Shown here in pieces: positions 24,130 through 33,584 of a DNA stretch of 64,000 nucleotides (position 1 is the stretch's first letter; each line of letters begins with the position of its first letter). A program made the translations under genes and the position numbers. Below the pieces are notes generated by a model, which saw nothing but the letters and a program-made list of their open reading frames with translations, had not been told where the DNA came from and made no database searches. Source of the stretch: Streptomyces sp. DHE7-1 (GTDB lineage Bacteria > Actinomycetota > Actinomycetes > Streptomycetales > Streptomycetaceae); assembly GCA_016432725.1 (NCBI GenBank), contig JACJDG010000003.1, positions 5,238,001-5,302,000 of the forward strand, in the 5' to 3' direction.

Positions 24130-24983
24130 GTGGAGCTGCACGTCACGCGCTGGAAGCGGTACGGGCATGACCGTCTGTACGCCAACCTGCCTGATGGCAC
24201 CGCGGTTGGTTGGGCGGACGTCACGACGGGGGACATCACGGTTTTGCAGGCCGAGTGTCGTGACGACGTGATCGCCGTGCTCACGAAGCACTTACAGAAC
24301 CTCACCGAGGCTGTCTCACCAGACAGGACTCCGGAGGCTCAGGTGCGTCCGATGCTGCCGCCTCTGACGCCGGCCGACGACCTGGCCGTCAACCCTCCCG
24401 GGAAGTCCATACGTGATCTGCTCGAGGAATCCGGCCCGGGACTGATGGAGCGAGTCGTCTCATGGCTTCTGCGGCGGCCCTCGGAATGGGACCCCTGGCG
24501 AAAGGGATTGGCGGGGGAGCGACGAGTGGGAGCGGAGCTGAACCGCTTAGGGCGCCACGGTTGGCGCGCCCTGCACTCCATCCCTTGGCCAACGAGGTGG
24601 ATATCGATCACTTACTGATAGGGCCTGGAGGAGTGTTCAGCATCAATACGAAGCACCACCCCAAGCGGGCTGTATGGGTCGGGGACGATTCCGTGAAAGT
24701 CGATCACGGGAAACCGGCACCCTACGCACGCAAGAGCCGGGCGGAGGCCAAACGGGTCGCTCGAGTGCTTGAGCGCTATTGCGACTTCTCGGTGCCTGTG
24801 GAGCCGGTGCTCGTCTTCGTGGGTGTCGCCGAGCTGAAGGTGGTCGCTACGCAGCTCGATGTCCGGGTGTACCAGGAGCGCCAGTTATCTGCACTCGCTC
24901 CGCTCTCAGGCGTTCTTACGGCCGACCAGGTGGAGCAGTTGTACAGCGTTGCTCGCCATCGTCAGGCTTGGAACCACGCCTGA
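24130..24983 (+). CDS. NERD (nuclease-related) domain protein (one frameshift)
   Basis: GTG 24130 follows GGGGG and opens a protein of about 284 residues. An N-terminal region of about 110 residues (VTRWKRYGHDRLYANLPDG, TGDITVLQAECRDDV) is unrecognised. The NERD domain follows: GLAGERRVGAELNRLGRHGW, then EVDIDHLLIGPGGVFSINTK and AKRVARVLERYCDF, the GE-x-V and DIDHLxxGPxGVFxIxxK pattern of PD-(D/E)xK-like folds. The two frames join by restoring one C in CATCCCTTGG near 24585. NERD proteins are linked to DNA processing and occur in mobile elements and defence islands. It lies between int and the tRNA attachment gene, so it is element cargo. Its last 25 codons are echoed at 26642-26716. Confidence 0.78.
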
Positions 24984-25268
24984 TTTTGTGGACAGCGGCT
25001 AGCGGGCGATGTCTTAGAACGGCTAGCACAATGAGGTGTCTAACTCCGCCGTGCCTGACAGGCCAGTTGGACGTTGTCCGGGCCACGGGTACTTCGCCGT
25101 GGATCATGTCGGATGAGTATGCCCTGACGGTCGGTGATCGGCAGACGTCCGGACTGTCGGAACCACCGCTGTTTCCTCGGTCGCAGGAGCTCGATCCCGT
25201 CCTAGACTTTCCCCCGCGCACCCAGCCGGGGAGGGCTGATGCGCCTTACGATTCCAGGGGAGCGTTTC

Positions 25269-26651
25269 ATGGCAGCAGCGCACACCACGTCCGACCAGCC
25301 GCAAGTCCGGGGCGTCTTCGACTGCGACGAGGCCCATCGCAGCCCACTCCGCTCCGACTACAAGCGGATCTTCGATTCCGGTCTGATCGTGCTTGACACC
25401 AATGTGCTGCTCAACCTCTACCGCTCGAACGAGAGCACCCGCCGGGACACCCTTGCTGCCCTCGCTAGGCTTCGCGAGCGCCTGTGGATTCCACACCAGG
25501 TGCTCACGGAGTTCTGGCGTAACCGCGAGTCGCCGACCGTACGCCATCACCACGCGACCAAGGCCAATGAGGCGAGCGCCACGCTCGATAAGGCGGTCAA
25601 CGCGGCCCGGACAGCAGTGACCACTTGGCTGACCGCCGTCCAACTCAAGGACAACGAAGAGGCTGTAGAGCGGACTGACCGAGACCTGACCGAGCTCGCC
25701 GAAGCAGCCGGCAGCCTCAAGAAGTTCATCCGGTCGCAGGCCGAGTGCGACGCACTCAAGGAGACTGCCACCACTCACACTGACCCCGTGCTCAACGCTC
25801 TCGAACCGCTTCTGCACGGCCGTGTCGGCGAGCCGCTGTCGTCGGACGAATACGACAAGGCCGTGAAAGAAGCACAGGAGCGCGCCGACGAGGGGATCCC
25901 GCCAGGGCACGAGGACTTCCGCACCAAGGAACCCGAGCTAGCTGCCGGTGACTACCTCGTGTGGGTACAGCTCATGGCGGAGGCCCGGCACCGCGGGTGC
26001 GACGTTCTACTGGTCACGGGGGACGTGAAGAAGGACTGGTGGACCAACCGCGGATACGACATCCCGCCTCGTCCCCGTGCCGAACTTCTCCAGGAACTGC
26101 GGGAGCAGGCCGGGGTGGGACTCTACATGCTCACTCCAAGCGAACTGCTCCGCTGGGCCAAAGAACTCCTTGAACTGAACGTGGACGAGGGCTCGGTCCG
26201 CGACCTGGAACAACTGGGCGAGGCATCGGCCGACAAAGACTCCGAAGATGAAGCCTGGACGGCGGAGTCGCTGGCCGCGTTCATGGACGAGCTGATGAGG
26301 CGCTACCCATCCCGAGTCAAAGCAATCGTTGCAGCTGCGGCAAACGGCGGTTTCGTGGACCGGGAGACGGTGTACGAGCTTGCCGGCTACGACGAGACAC
26401 GCAGACTCCGCGGTTTCACCCAACCGATCGGCACCCTGTCGAGGGATCTGCAAGCGACAGGTGTGCTGACAGGAGGGGAGCCTTTCCTGCTCACCACCGT
26501 CTACGGCCACGCCACCGACCCTTCCTGGGCGAAGGGGTTCCGCATTCCCAGCGGGGTGATTCCCCTGCTCCGGAGCAAGTACGAGGGGGGCGCGCTGTGG
26601 CAAACCCGAGACAGCGGAGAAGCTGTGAGCGAACCGTCCGACAGGAGCTGA
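25269..26651 (+). CDS. PIN-like domain (PIN_8) protein, putative nuclease
   Basis: From ATG 25269 the product has 460 residues. The PIN fold shows SGLIVLDTNVLLNLYRSNES (first Asp, about residue 40), RLWIPHQVLTEFWRNRES (Glu) and, after a long helical insertion, AAGDYLVWVQLMAEA (Asp) with VLLVTGDVKKDWWT (Asp). That is the PIN_8 spacing with a large insert. The C-terminal about 150 residues (AFMDELMRRYPSRVKAIVAA, then FTQPIGTLSRDLQATGVL) resemble a small winged-helix/DNA-binding region. PIN proteins cleave RNA or DNA; those of this size occur in defence contexts. No antitoxin gene is adjacent, so I do not call a VapBC pair. Confidence 0.75.
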   Translation: MAAAHTTSDQPQVRGVFDCDEAHRSPLRSDYKRIFDSGLIVLDTNVLLNLYRSNESTRRDTLAALARLRERLWIPHQVLTEFWRNRESPTVRHHHATKANEASATLDKAVNAARTAVTTWLTAVQLKDNEEAVERTDRDLTELAEAAGSLKKFIRSQAECDALKETATTHTDPVLNALEPLLHGRVGEPLSSDEYDKAVKEAQERADEGIPPGHEDFRTKEPELAAGDYLVWVQLMAEARHRGCDVLLVTGDVKKDWWTNRGYDIPPRPRAELLQELREQAGVGLYMLTPSELLRWAKELLELNVDEGSVRDLEQLGEASADKDSEDEAWTAESLAAFMDELMRRYPSRVKAIVAAAANGGFVDRETVYELAGYDETRRLRGFTQPIGTLSRDLQATGVLTGGEPFLLTTVYGHATDPSWAKGFRIPSGVIPLLRSKYEGGALWQTRDSGEAVSEPSDRS

Positions 26652-26716
26652 CGTACGAGCAGATCGACCAGGTGTACGGCGTGGCTCGCCATCGGCAAGC
26701 CTGGAGTGAGGGCTGA
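26642..26716 (+). pseudogene. Leftover 3' end of a second NERD-type gene
   Basis: In frame from 26642, the sequence reads QELTYEQIDQVYGVARHRQA followed by WSEG and a stop. It matches the last residues of the NERD protein at 24.1-25.0 kb (LTADQVEQLYSVARHRQAW). Only about 25 codons survive, and they overlap the stop of the PIN gene. This suggests the PIN gene entered or recombined into an array that once held two NERD genes. Confidence 0.72.
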
Positions 26717-26801
26717 AGCGGGCGCCTCGGCAAGGGTCAGCCGTGTACCTGGGCGCCCGTGGGTGGCCCCGCGAGATGACGATTCACACGGGCCAGTGCC
26801 T

Positions 26802-27005
26802 CTACTGTCCCTCTTTCGCGGAGGCTGACAACCACCGGTACAGCGCCACGCCCAAGATGGCCACACCTGCGACGATGAAGGTCACCACCCCTCCCACACC
26901 TATCGACTGGACTGCGAGTTCGCCGATCACGACAAGGATTATCAGCAGGACGAGGCAGCTCATGCAGCCCTTGGCGTACGAAACGAACTCGGGCTCCTGG
27001 CTCAT
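26802..27005 (-). CDS. Small two-pass membrane protein
   Basis: A 67-residue product: MSQEPEFVSYAKGCMSCLVL leads into a hydrophobic stretch (LLIILVVIGELAVQSIG), a short Gly turn, and a second one (VVTFIVAGVAILGVALY), ending in a basic-polar tail. The pattern of two membrane spans and no other domain is convincing, although the family is unknown to me. It is the gene nearest to the tRNA attachment side of the island and points away from it. Function cannot be inferred. Confidence 0.5.
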   Translation of the reverse strand: MSQEPEFVSYAKGCMSCLVLLIILVVIGELAVQSIGVGGVVTFIVAGVAILGVALYRWLSASAKEGQ

Positions 27006-27324
27006 ACGGCCCCCGGAAAAGATTGAATGCGCAAGTACCGAGCATAGATCCCAAACGCCTCAGCCGGTTAGACGCGGGACGTGACTCCACGTGCCGAGTC
27101 GGCGGGCCGCGGGAACCGGCGTGGGGACGAACCTGCCGTCAGCCTGCGATCTTCGGCGCCACCACTGCTCGTTCTCCTGGTTGGCGCTCGCCGAGATCCC
27201 GTCCACGCCTCGTCCACAGACCCCGGCATACGCCTGCTCCGGCCCGCGTACGCCTGCACATACGCGAAGACCCCGGCCTCAGCGTTTCCGCTGGTGACGG
27301 GGTCTTTGGGCACCTCATGCTGGG
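27006..27324. other. Gene-free right end of the island before the tRNA
   Basis: These 319 bp between the small membrane protein and the tRNA 3' end contain no convincing reading frame, terminator or repeat. The right attachment site should be at its right edge, where the tRNA 3' end begins. Confidence 0.5.
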
Positions 27325-27395
27325 TGCCCCGGCAGGATTCGAACCTGCGCACACGGCTCCGGAGGCCGTTGCTCTATCCCCTGAGCTACGGGGGC
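27325..27395 (-). tRNA. tRNA-Arg (anticodon CCG), probable attachment gene
   Basis: Read on the minus strand from GCCCCCG at 27395. The D arm is GCTCAGGGGATAGAGC, the anticodon arm is CGGC-CTCCGGA-GCCG with anticodon CCG, and the T arm is GCAGG-TTCGAAT-CCTGC. The 3' acceptor strand reads CGGGGC where CGGGGGC is needed to pair with GCCCCCG, so one G is missing at 27327-27330. A real acceptor stem should not have this defect, so I take it as a sequencing indel. The 3' end faces the AICE genes, as expected if the element integrated here. Confidence 0.9.
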
Positions 27396-27649
27396 GTGTC
27401 GGCCGCTGAGCTGTTCGCTTGCGGCGACGGGTAGAACACTAGCAGGTCCGACGGGGTGATCAGGAACGGGTTTCCCGGGTGCGTCGCCGGTGGGTTGAGG
27501 GGAGACGGTCGGGAGCCGGACGGCGGTGGCGCTCGGTACGGGCCGGCCGGCAACGCCGCTCAGCGGGAGCCCGGTATCGGCGTCCCCCGCGCGGGTTGGA
27601 AGTGGGGAAAAGCCGGACGCGGTGGCCGGTGCCGACCTACTCTCGAGTT

Positions 27650-28186
27650 GTGCCAGGCGCGTCGGGTCGGGTGCTTGTTGTGGACGACAACAAGGTCATC
27701 CGGCAGCTGATCAGGGTCAACCTCGAGCTGGAGGGGCTTGAGGTCGTGACCGCGGCCGATGGTGCCGAGTGTCTGGATGTCGTGCATCGGGTCCGGCCCG
27801 ATGTCGTCACGCTCGATGTCGTCATGCCCCGGCTGGACGGCCTCCGGACCGCCGCTCGGCTGCGTGCCGATCCTCGTACGCAGGATCTTCCGGTCGCCAT
27901 CATCAGCGCGTGTACGCAGCACGAGGTGGAGAGCGGTCTCGACGTCGGTGTCGACGCCTTCCTCGCCAAGCCCTTCGAACCCGCGGAGCTCGTGCGGCTC
28001 GTCAAGCAGCTCATCGAGCGGAAGCCCGGGCGCACCGGCACCGGCACCGGCCGGCACGGGGACGGCGAAGGCCACGGGCACGACGGCGAAGGCCACGGGG
28101 ACGGCCAGGGCCAGGGGGACGAAGACGGCGACGAGGGCAGTGGCGGAGACGCCGGGGCAGTGGTGGGGCGGCGGGAGTGGCGGTGA
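27650..28186 (+). CDS. Stand-alone response regulator with Gly/His/Asp-rich tail
   Basis: GTG 27650 gives VPGASGRVLVVDDNKVIRQL, a CheY-type receiver domain (residues 1-125): acidic DD near 12, phosphoacceptor Asp in VTLDVVMPRLDG, conserved Lys in DAFLAKPFEPAEL. There is no DNA-binding or enzymatic output domain. Instead a tail of about 50 residues consists of Gly, His, Asp and Glu (GRHGDGEGHGHDGEGHGDG) before ending REWR. The coding DNA of the tail is built from near-repeats of a short unit. Receiver-only proteins usually act by binding a partner. The tail could bind divalent metal, but that is inference. It stands alone just inside the core side of the tRNA. Confidence 0.8.
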   Translation: MPGASGRVLVVDDNKVIRQLIRVNLELEGLEVVTAADGAECLDVVHRVRPDVVTLDVVMPRLDGLRTAARLRADPRTQDLPVAIISACTQHEVESGLDVGVDAFLAKPFEPAELVRLVKQLIERKPGRTGTGTGRHGDGEGHGHDGEGHGDGQGQGDEDGDEGSGGDAGAVVGRREWR

Positions 28187-28293
28187 GGTGAGGGGACTCG
28201 TGGGCACAGGGGGAGGGCGCGTCCTCAGGGCCCCCCGTCTCGTACCGTAAAACCGCCTCGCATCCCCACCCCCACCTCCCCTACGCTTGTCCC

Positions 28294-29267
28294 GTGACCC
28301 CCGTCGAGCTCTCCCGCACCGTGTTGCACTCGGTGCGCGCTGCCGTGGACGACGGGGAGCTGTGCGTGGACGTGCTGCCGGAGCGGGTCGTGGTGACCGA
28401 GCCGGGGCCCGGGGGTGCGGGGACTACGCCACCAATGTCGCCCTCCAGCTCGCCCGGGCCGCCGGGCGGGCGCCCCTGGACGTCGCCGGGATTCTCCGCG
28501 AGCGGCTACTCGACGCCGACGGGATCGATGACGTCGTCGTCACGGGGCCGGGGTTCCTCAACGTCACTCTCGCCGACAGCGGTGAGACGGCCGTCGGTCT
28601 CGTCGCCGAGGTCCGCCGTCTCGGGCCGGCCTACGGTCACGGTGACGCCCTCGCCGGGCAGGTCGTGCTGTTGCGGGTGCCGTACGAGGTGCGGGCCGAG
28701 GTCGTGGCCGACGCCGTCGTGCGGATCGTGGCCACCCAGGGCGGGCGGGCCGAGGTGGAGCACGGGGAGCCGGTGAACCTGCGGCCCGTGCCGGCGCCGG
28801 AGGACCCCGCGCCGCTCGGGGCCGACGCCGCCCAGTGGGCGCTGCTGCATCCCGCGCCGCACGACCGGCCCCGGATCACCGCCGACCACCTGGTGCAGCG
28901 GGAGGCCAATCCGCTGTTCCGGGTGCGGTACGCGCACGCCCGCACCCGGGCGATGTCCCGCGGTGCCGCCCGCCTCGGGTTCGGTGCCGAGCCCGGACCC
29001 GTGGCCGCCCGCGAGGTCGTCGCCGCCCTCGCCGACCACCCCCGCATCCTCACCGCGGCCGCCACCCACCGCGCCCCGGACCGGCTCGCCCGGCATCTCG
29101 TCACCGTCGCCGATGCCGTGCTGCCCCTGCTGCCCACCGTGCTGCCGCGCGGCGAGGAGAAACCCTCGGCCGCCCACCGTGCCCGGCTCGCCCTCGCCGA
29201 AGCCGCCGGGACGGTGCTGGCCGGCGGCCTGTACCTGCTCGGCATCGACGCACCCGAACACCTCTGA
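28294..29267 (+). CDS. ArgS paralogue lacking the catalytic core (N domain plus DALR domain; frameshift)
   Basis: Reconstructed length about 324 residues, against about 550-590 for ArgS. The N-terminal part begins MTPVELSRTVLHSVRAAVDD and has GDYATNVALQLARAAGR and GPGFLNVTLADSG, the tRNA-contacting N domain of arginyl-tRNA synthetase. The C-terminal part has NPLFRVRYAHARTRAMSR and ends LAGGLYLLGIDAPEHL, the DALR anticodon-binding domain. The HIGH and KMSKS catalytic regions between them are absent, so it cannot charge tRNA. The two frames join by one G in the run at 28410-28413. It directly precedes lysA, like true argS in the argS-lysA operon of corynebacteria. Probably a tRNA-binding or regulatory relic. 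Confidence 0.82.
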
Positions 29268-29316
29268 GGCGACCCAGGACGCCCCGGAGAGAGACAGAGA
29301 GTCTGAGAGTCACGTC

Positions 29317-30706
29317 ATGAGCCGTTCCGCCCACCCGCCGGGCCCCGTCACGCCGATGTCCTTCCCGAGGGGCACTACTCCGCCCCGCCCGCCGATCTCA
29401 ACGCCCTCGACCCCAAGGTGTGGGCGCAGACCGTCGGCCGGGACGAGGACGGTGTCCTCACCGTCGGCGGGATTCCCGCGACCCGGCTCGCCGAGGAGTT
29501 CGGCACCCCCGCCTACATCCTCGACGAGGCCGACTTCCGGGCCCGGGCGCGCGCCTGGCGCACCGCGTTCGGTGCCGACGCCGACGTGTTCTACGCCGGG
29601 AAGGCGTTCCTGTCCCGGGCCGTCGTGCGGTGGCTGCACGAGGAGGGGCTCAACCTCGACGTGTGTTCCGGCGGTGAGCTGGCCACCGCGCTGTCCGCCG
29701 GGATGCCGGCCGAGCGCATCGCCTTCCACGGCAACAACAAGTCGGTGGCGGAGATCGAGCGGGCGGTCGAGGCCGGGTCGGCCGGATCGTGATCGACTCC
29801 TTCCAGGAGATCGTGCGGGTCGCGCACGTCGCGCGGTCGCTGGGCAGGCGGCAGCGGGTGCAGATCCGGATCACCGTCGGGGTCGAGGCGCACACCCACG
29901 AGTTCATCGCCACCGCCCACGAGGACCAGAAGTTCGGCATCCCGCTCGCCGGCGGTCAGGCCGCCGAGGCGGTGCGGCGGGCGCTCCAGCTCGACGGGCT
30001 CGAGGTCATCGGCATCCACAGCCACATCGGCTCGCAGATCTTCGACATGTCCGGCTTCGAGGTCGCCGCCCACCGGGTGGTCGGACTGCTGAAGGACATC
30101 CGGGACGAGCACGGGGTCGAGCTGCCCGAGATCGACCTCGGCGGCGGCCTCGGCATCGCGTACACCAGCGCCGACGACCCGCGCGAGCCGCACGAGATCG
30201 CCAAGGCGCTGACCGAGATCGTCGGCCGGGAGTGCGAGGCCGCCCGGCTGCGCACGCCCCGCATCTCGGTCGAGCCGGGCCGTGCCATCGTCGGGCCCAC
30301 GGCGTTCACCCTGTACGAGGTGGGCACCGTCAAGCCGCTCGAGGGGCTGCGGACGTACGTCTCCGTGGACGGCGGGATGTCCGACAACATCCGGACCGCG
30401 CTGTACGACGCGGAGTACAGCGTCGCGCTCGTCTCGCGCGCCAGTGACGCCGAGCCGGTGCTCAGCCGTGTCGTCGGCAAGCACTGCGAGAGCGGGGACA
30501 TCGTGGTCAAGGACGCGTTCCTGCCGGCGGACGTGGCGCCGGGCGACCTGCTCGCCGTGCCCGCCACCGGTGCCTACTGCCGCTCCATGGCCAGCAACTA
30601 CAACCACGTACTGCGTCCGCCGGTCGTCGCGGTGCGGGACGGCGAGGCGAAGGTGATCATGCGGCGTGAGACGGAGGAGGACCTGCTGCGTCTCGACGTC
30701 GGCTGA
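29317..30706 (+). CDS. lysA: Diaminopimelate decarboxylase (two frameshifts in this sequence)
   Basis: Converts meso-diaminopimelate to lysine with PLP, the last step of lysine synthesis. ATG 29317 starts MSRSAHPPG. The frame then must shift (one base in GGGCCCC near 29340) to give HYSAPPADLNALDPKVWAQT, and shifts again at GGGTC near 29780 (GVGRIVIDSFQEIVRVAH). With both bases restored the product is 463 residues, the normal Streptomyces length. Seen motifs are DVFYAGKAFLSR (PLP Lys), ELPEIDLGGGLGIAY and the C-terminal GAYCRSMASNYN. The gene is required for lysine prototrophy, so two independent real mutations are improbable. It follows the ArgS-like gene by 50 bp and precedes hom. Confidence 0.9.
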
Positions 30707-30915
30707 CGAGGGCCGGCGCGGGGGAGTGGCCGGGGGTGCCGGAATCCCCTGTTCCGCGGGCTTCGGTGAGCCGTGGGGACAGGGGCCGGAAGATCTTCGG
30801 TCAGCCCATCCCGGGAAAATGAAATAGATGTCTCACGATCCGGACGAAGGGTAGAAAGTCCCGTCCGGTGAGTGAGACTGGTCCAACCGCAGACGGTAAG
30901 AGGAAACGAGGTCGG

Positions 30916-32208
30916 ATGATGCGTACGCGTCCGCTGAAGGTGGCGCTGCTGGGCTGTGGAGTGGTCGGCTCAGAGGTGGCGCGCATCATGACGACGCACG
31001 CCGACGACCTCGCCGCCCGGATCGGGGCCCCGGTGGAACTGGCCGGCGTCGCCGTGCGCCGGCCCGGCAAGGTGCGCGAGGGCATCGACCCGGCCCTGGT
31101 CACCACCGACGCCACCGCCCTCGTCAAACGCGGCGACATCGACGTCGTCGTCGAGGTCATCGGCGGCATCGAGCCCGCGCGGAGCCTCATCACCACCGCC
31201 TTCGAGCACGGCGCGTCCGTGGTCAGCGCCAACAAGGCGCTGCTGGCCCAGGACGGGGCCGCGCTGCACGCCGCCGCCGAGGAGCACGGCCGGGACCTGT
31301 ACTACGAGGCCGCCGTCGCCGGTGCCATCCCGCTGATCCGGCCGCTGCGCGAGTCCCTCGCCGGCGACAAGGTCAACCGGGTGCTCGGCATCGTCAACGG
31401 CACGACCAACTTCATCCTCGACAAGATGGACTCCACCGGCGCCGGGTACCAGGAGGCGCTGGACGAGGCCACCGCGCTCGGATACGCGGAGGCCGACCCG
31501 ACCGCCGACGTCGAGGGGTTCGACGCCGCCGCCAAGGCCGCCATCCTGGCCGGTATCGCCTTCCACACGCGCGTGCGGCTGGACGACGTCTACCGCGAGG
31601 GCATGAGCGAGGTCACCGCCGCCGACTTCCGCTCGGCCGCGGAGATGGGCTGCACGATCAAGCTGCTCGCCATCTGCGAGCGGGCCGCCGACGGCGCCTC
31701 GGTGACCGCGCGGGTGCACCCCGCGATGATCCCGCTGAGCCACCCGCTCGCCTCCGTGCGCGGCGCGTACAACGCCGTCTTCGTCGAGTCCGACGCCTCC
31801 GGGCAGCTCATGTTCTACGGCCCCGGCGCCGGCGGTTCCCCGACCGCCTCCGCCGTGCTCGGCGACCTGGTCGCCGTCTGCCGCAACCGTCTCAACGGCG
31901 CGACGGGGCCCGGTGAGTCGGCGTACGCGGCCCTGCCGGTCTCGCCCATGGGCGAGGTCGTCACGCGGTACCACATCAGCCTCGACGTCGCGGACAAGCC
32001 GGGTGTACTGGCCCAGGTCGCGACCGTGTTCGCCGAGCACGGGGTGTCGATCGATACGGTTCGCCAGCAGGGCAAGGACGGCGAGGCCTCCCTCGTCGTC
32101 GTCACCCACCGGGCGTCCGACGCCTCCCTGACCGGGACCGTCGAGGCGCTGCGCAAGCTCGACACCGTGCGGGGTGTCGCCAGCATCATGCGGGTTGAAG
32201 GAGAGTAA
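30916..32208 (+). CDS. hom: Homoserine dehydrogenase
   Basis: Reduces aspartate semialdehyde to homoserine at the branch toward threonine and methionine. ATG 30916 (behind GAGGTCGG) gives 430 residues: VALLGCGVVGSEVARI (Rossmann NAD(P) site), ASVVSANKALLAQDG, GIVNGTTNFILDKMD and EADPTADVEGFDAAAKAAIL (catalytic domain), with a C-terminal ACT domain beginning YHISLDVADKPGVLAQVATV that normally mediates threonine feedback. It heads the hom-thrC-thrB group; thrC begins 7 bp after its stop. The 209 bp upstream (30707-30915) should contain the promoter. Confidence 0.95.
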   Translation: MMRTRPLKVALLGCGVVGSEVARIMTTHADDLAARIGAPVELAGVAVRRPGKVREGIDPALVTTDATALVKRGDIDVVVEVIGGIEPARSLITTAFEHGASVVSANKALLAQDGAALHAAAEEHGRDLYYEAAVAGAIPLIRPLRESLAGDKVNRVLGIVNGTTNFILDKMDSTGAGYQEALDEATALGYAEADPTADVEGFDAAAKAAILAGIAFHTRVRLDDVYREGMSEVTAADFRSAAEMGCTIKLLAICERAADGASVTARVHPAMIPLSHPLASVRGAYNAVFVESDASGQLMFYGPGAGGSPTASAVLGDLVAVCRNRLNGATGPGESAYAALPVSPMGEVVTRYHISLDVADKPGVLAQVATVFAEHGVSIDTVRQQGKDGEASLVVVTHRASDASLTGTVEALRKLDTVRGVASIMRVEGE

Positions 32209-32214
32209 CCAGCA

Positions 32215-33273
32215 ATGACCCACCAGTGGCGCGGAATCATCGAGGAGTACCGGGACAGGCTGCCGGTATCCGACACCACGCCGGTCGTGACGCTCCGCGA
32301 GGGCGGCACGCCCCTCGTGCCCGCGCAGGTGCTCTCCGAGCGCACGGGCTGTGAGGTCCACCTGAAGGTGGAGGGGGCCAACCCCACCGGATCCTTCAAG
32401 GACCGCGGCATGACCATGGCCATCTCCAAGGCCAAGGAGGAGGGCGCGAAGGCGGTCATCTGCGCCTCCACCGGCAACACCTCCGCCTCGGCCGCCGCCT
32501 ACGGGGTGCGGGCCGGAATGGTCTCGGCCGTGCTCGTCCCGCAGGGCAAGATCGCCCTGGGCAAGATGGGCCAGGCGCTGGTACACGGCGCCAAGATCCT
32601 CCAGGTCGACGGAAACTTCGACGACTGCCTCACGCTCGCCCGCGCCCTGAGCGAGAACTACCCGGTGGCGCTGGTCAATTCGGTCAACCCGGTGCGCATC
32701 GAGGGGCAGAAGACGGCCGCCTTCGAGATCGTCGACATGCTCGGCGACGCCCCCGACATCCACGTCCTTCCGGTCGGCAACGCGGGCAACATCACCGCCT
32801 ACTGGAAGGGCTACAAGGAGTACGCCGCCGACGGCGTCTCCGCCCGGACGCCGCGCATGTGGGGCTTCCAGGCCTCCGGCAGCGCGCCGATCGTGCGCGG
32901 CGAGGTGGTCAAGGACCCGTCGACCATCGCCACCGCGATCCGGATCGGCAACCCCGCCTCCTGGGACTACGCCCTCGCCGCCCGCGACGAGTCCGGCGGT
33001 GCCATCGACGAGGTGACGGACCGTGAAATCCTGCGCGCCTACCGGCTGTTGGCCGCACAGGAGGGTGTCTTCGTGGAGCCCGCCTCCGCCGCTTCGGTGG
33101 CCGGTCTGCTCAAGGCCGCCGAGCAGGGCAAGGTGGACCCGGGGCAGCGCATCGTGTGCACCGTCACCGGCAACGGGCTGAAGGACCCGGACTGGGCCGT
33201 CGCCGGCGCGCCGCAGCCGGTCACCGTCCCGGTCGACGCCGCCACCGCGGCGGAGCGCCTCGGCCTGGCCTGA
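32215..33273 (+). CDS. thrC: Threonine synthase
   Basis: Converts O-phosphohomoserine to threonine with PLP. The protein has 352 residues, the normal length of this short class. Motifs are VTLREGGTPLVPAQVL, ANPTGSFKDRGMTMAISKAK (PLP-bound Lys), CASTGNTSASAAAYG and HVLPVGNAGNITAYWKGYKE (phosphate loop). It begins seven bases after hom, so the two are one operon. A small hairpin follows the stop. Identification is secure. Confidence 0.95.
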   Translation: MTHQWRGIIEEYRDRLPVSDTTPVVTLREGGTPLVPAQVLSERTGCEVHLKVEGANPTGSFKDRGMTMAISKAKEEGAKAVICASTGNTSASAAAYGVRAGMVSAVLVPQGKIALGKMGQALVHGAKILQVDGNFDDCLTLARALSENYPVALVNSVNPVRIEGQKTAAFEIVDMLGDAPDIHVLPVGNAGNITAYWKGYKEYAADGVSARTPRMWGFQASGSAPIVRGEVVKDPSTIATAIRIGNPASWDYALAARDESGGAIDEVTDREILRAYRLLAAQEGVFVEPASAASVAGLLKAAEQGKVDPGQRIVCTVTGNGLKDPDWAVAGAPQPVTVPVDAATAAERLGLA

Positions 33274-33307
33274 CCGCCCGCGGGCCCGGGCGACCGGGCC
33301 CCGGACC

Positions 33308-33324
33308 CCGCCCCGCCGGGGCGG
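33308..33324. terminator. Weak hairpin after thrC
   Basis: CCGCCCC (33308-33314) pairs with GGGGCGG (33318-33324) over a 3-base loop, without a T run. It is the only structure in the 311-bp thrC-thrB gap (33274-33584), which otherwise should hold a thrB promoter that I cannot define. Confidence 0.35.
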
Positions 33325-33584
33325 CCCGTGGCAGGGTGCACGGGAGGACCACGACACGCATCGTGCGCCTCCTGTGCGCCCTATGTCGCCGCGGAACCTT
33401 CCTTCGATAGGCTGTACTGAACCCGCCTACCGCATATGCCCCGCGTGTGGGCGCGGGCCGCGCCGTCTCCGCGACCCGACGGGTCTTCGTACGTCATCGA
33501 ATGTTCATCGAAGCGATCGAGCGGCATTCGGTCCCATCGGATGTCCTTCGACACTCAACGCAGCTCAAGGAGAGTCTTCGAGCG

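Noticed and set aside
25269..26651. VapC-type toxin-antitoxin pair
   Set aside because: The PIN protein is three times VapC size and no small antitoxin gene lies next to it.
30970..33357. A 795-codon minus-strand frame opposite hom and thrC
   Set aside because: Shadow of high-GC genes (Gly/Asp/Val/His bias); both opposing genes are certain.
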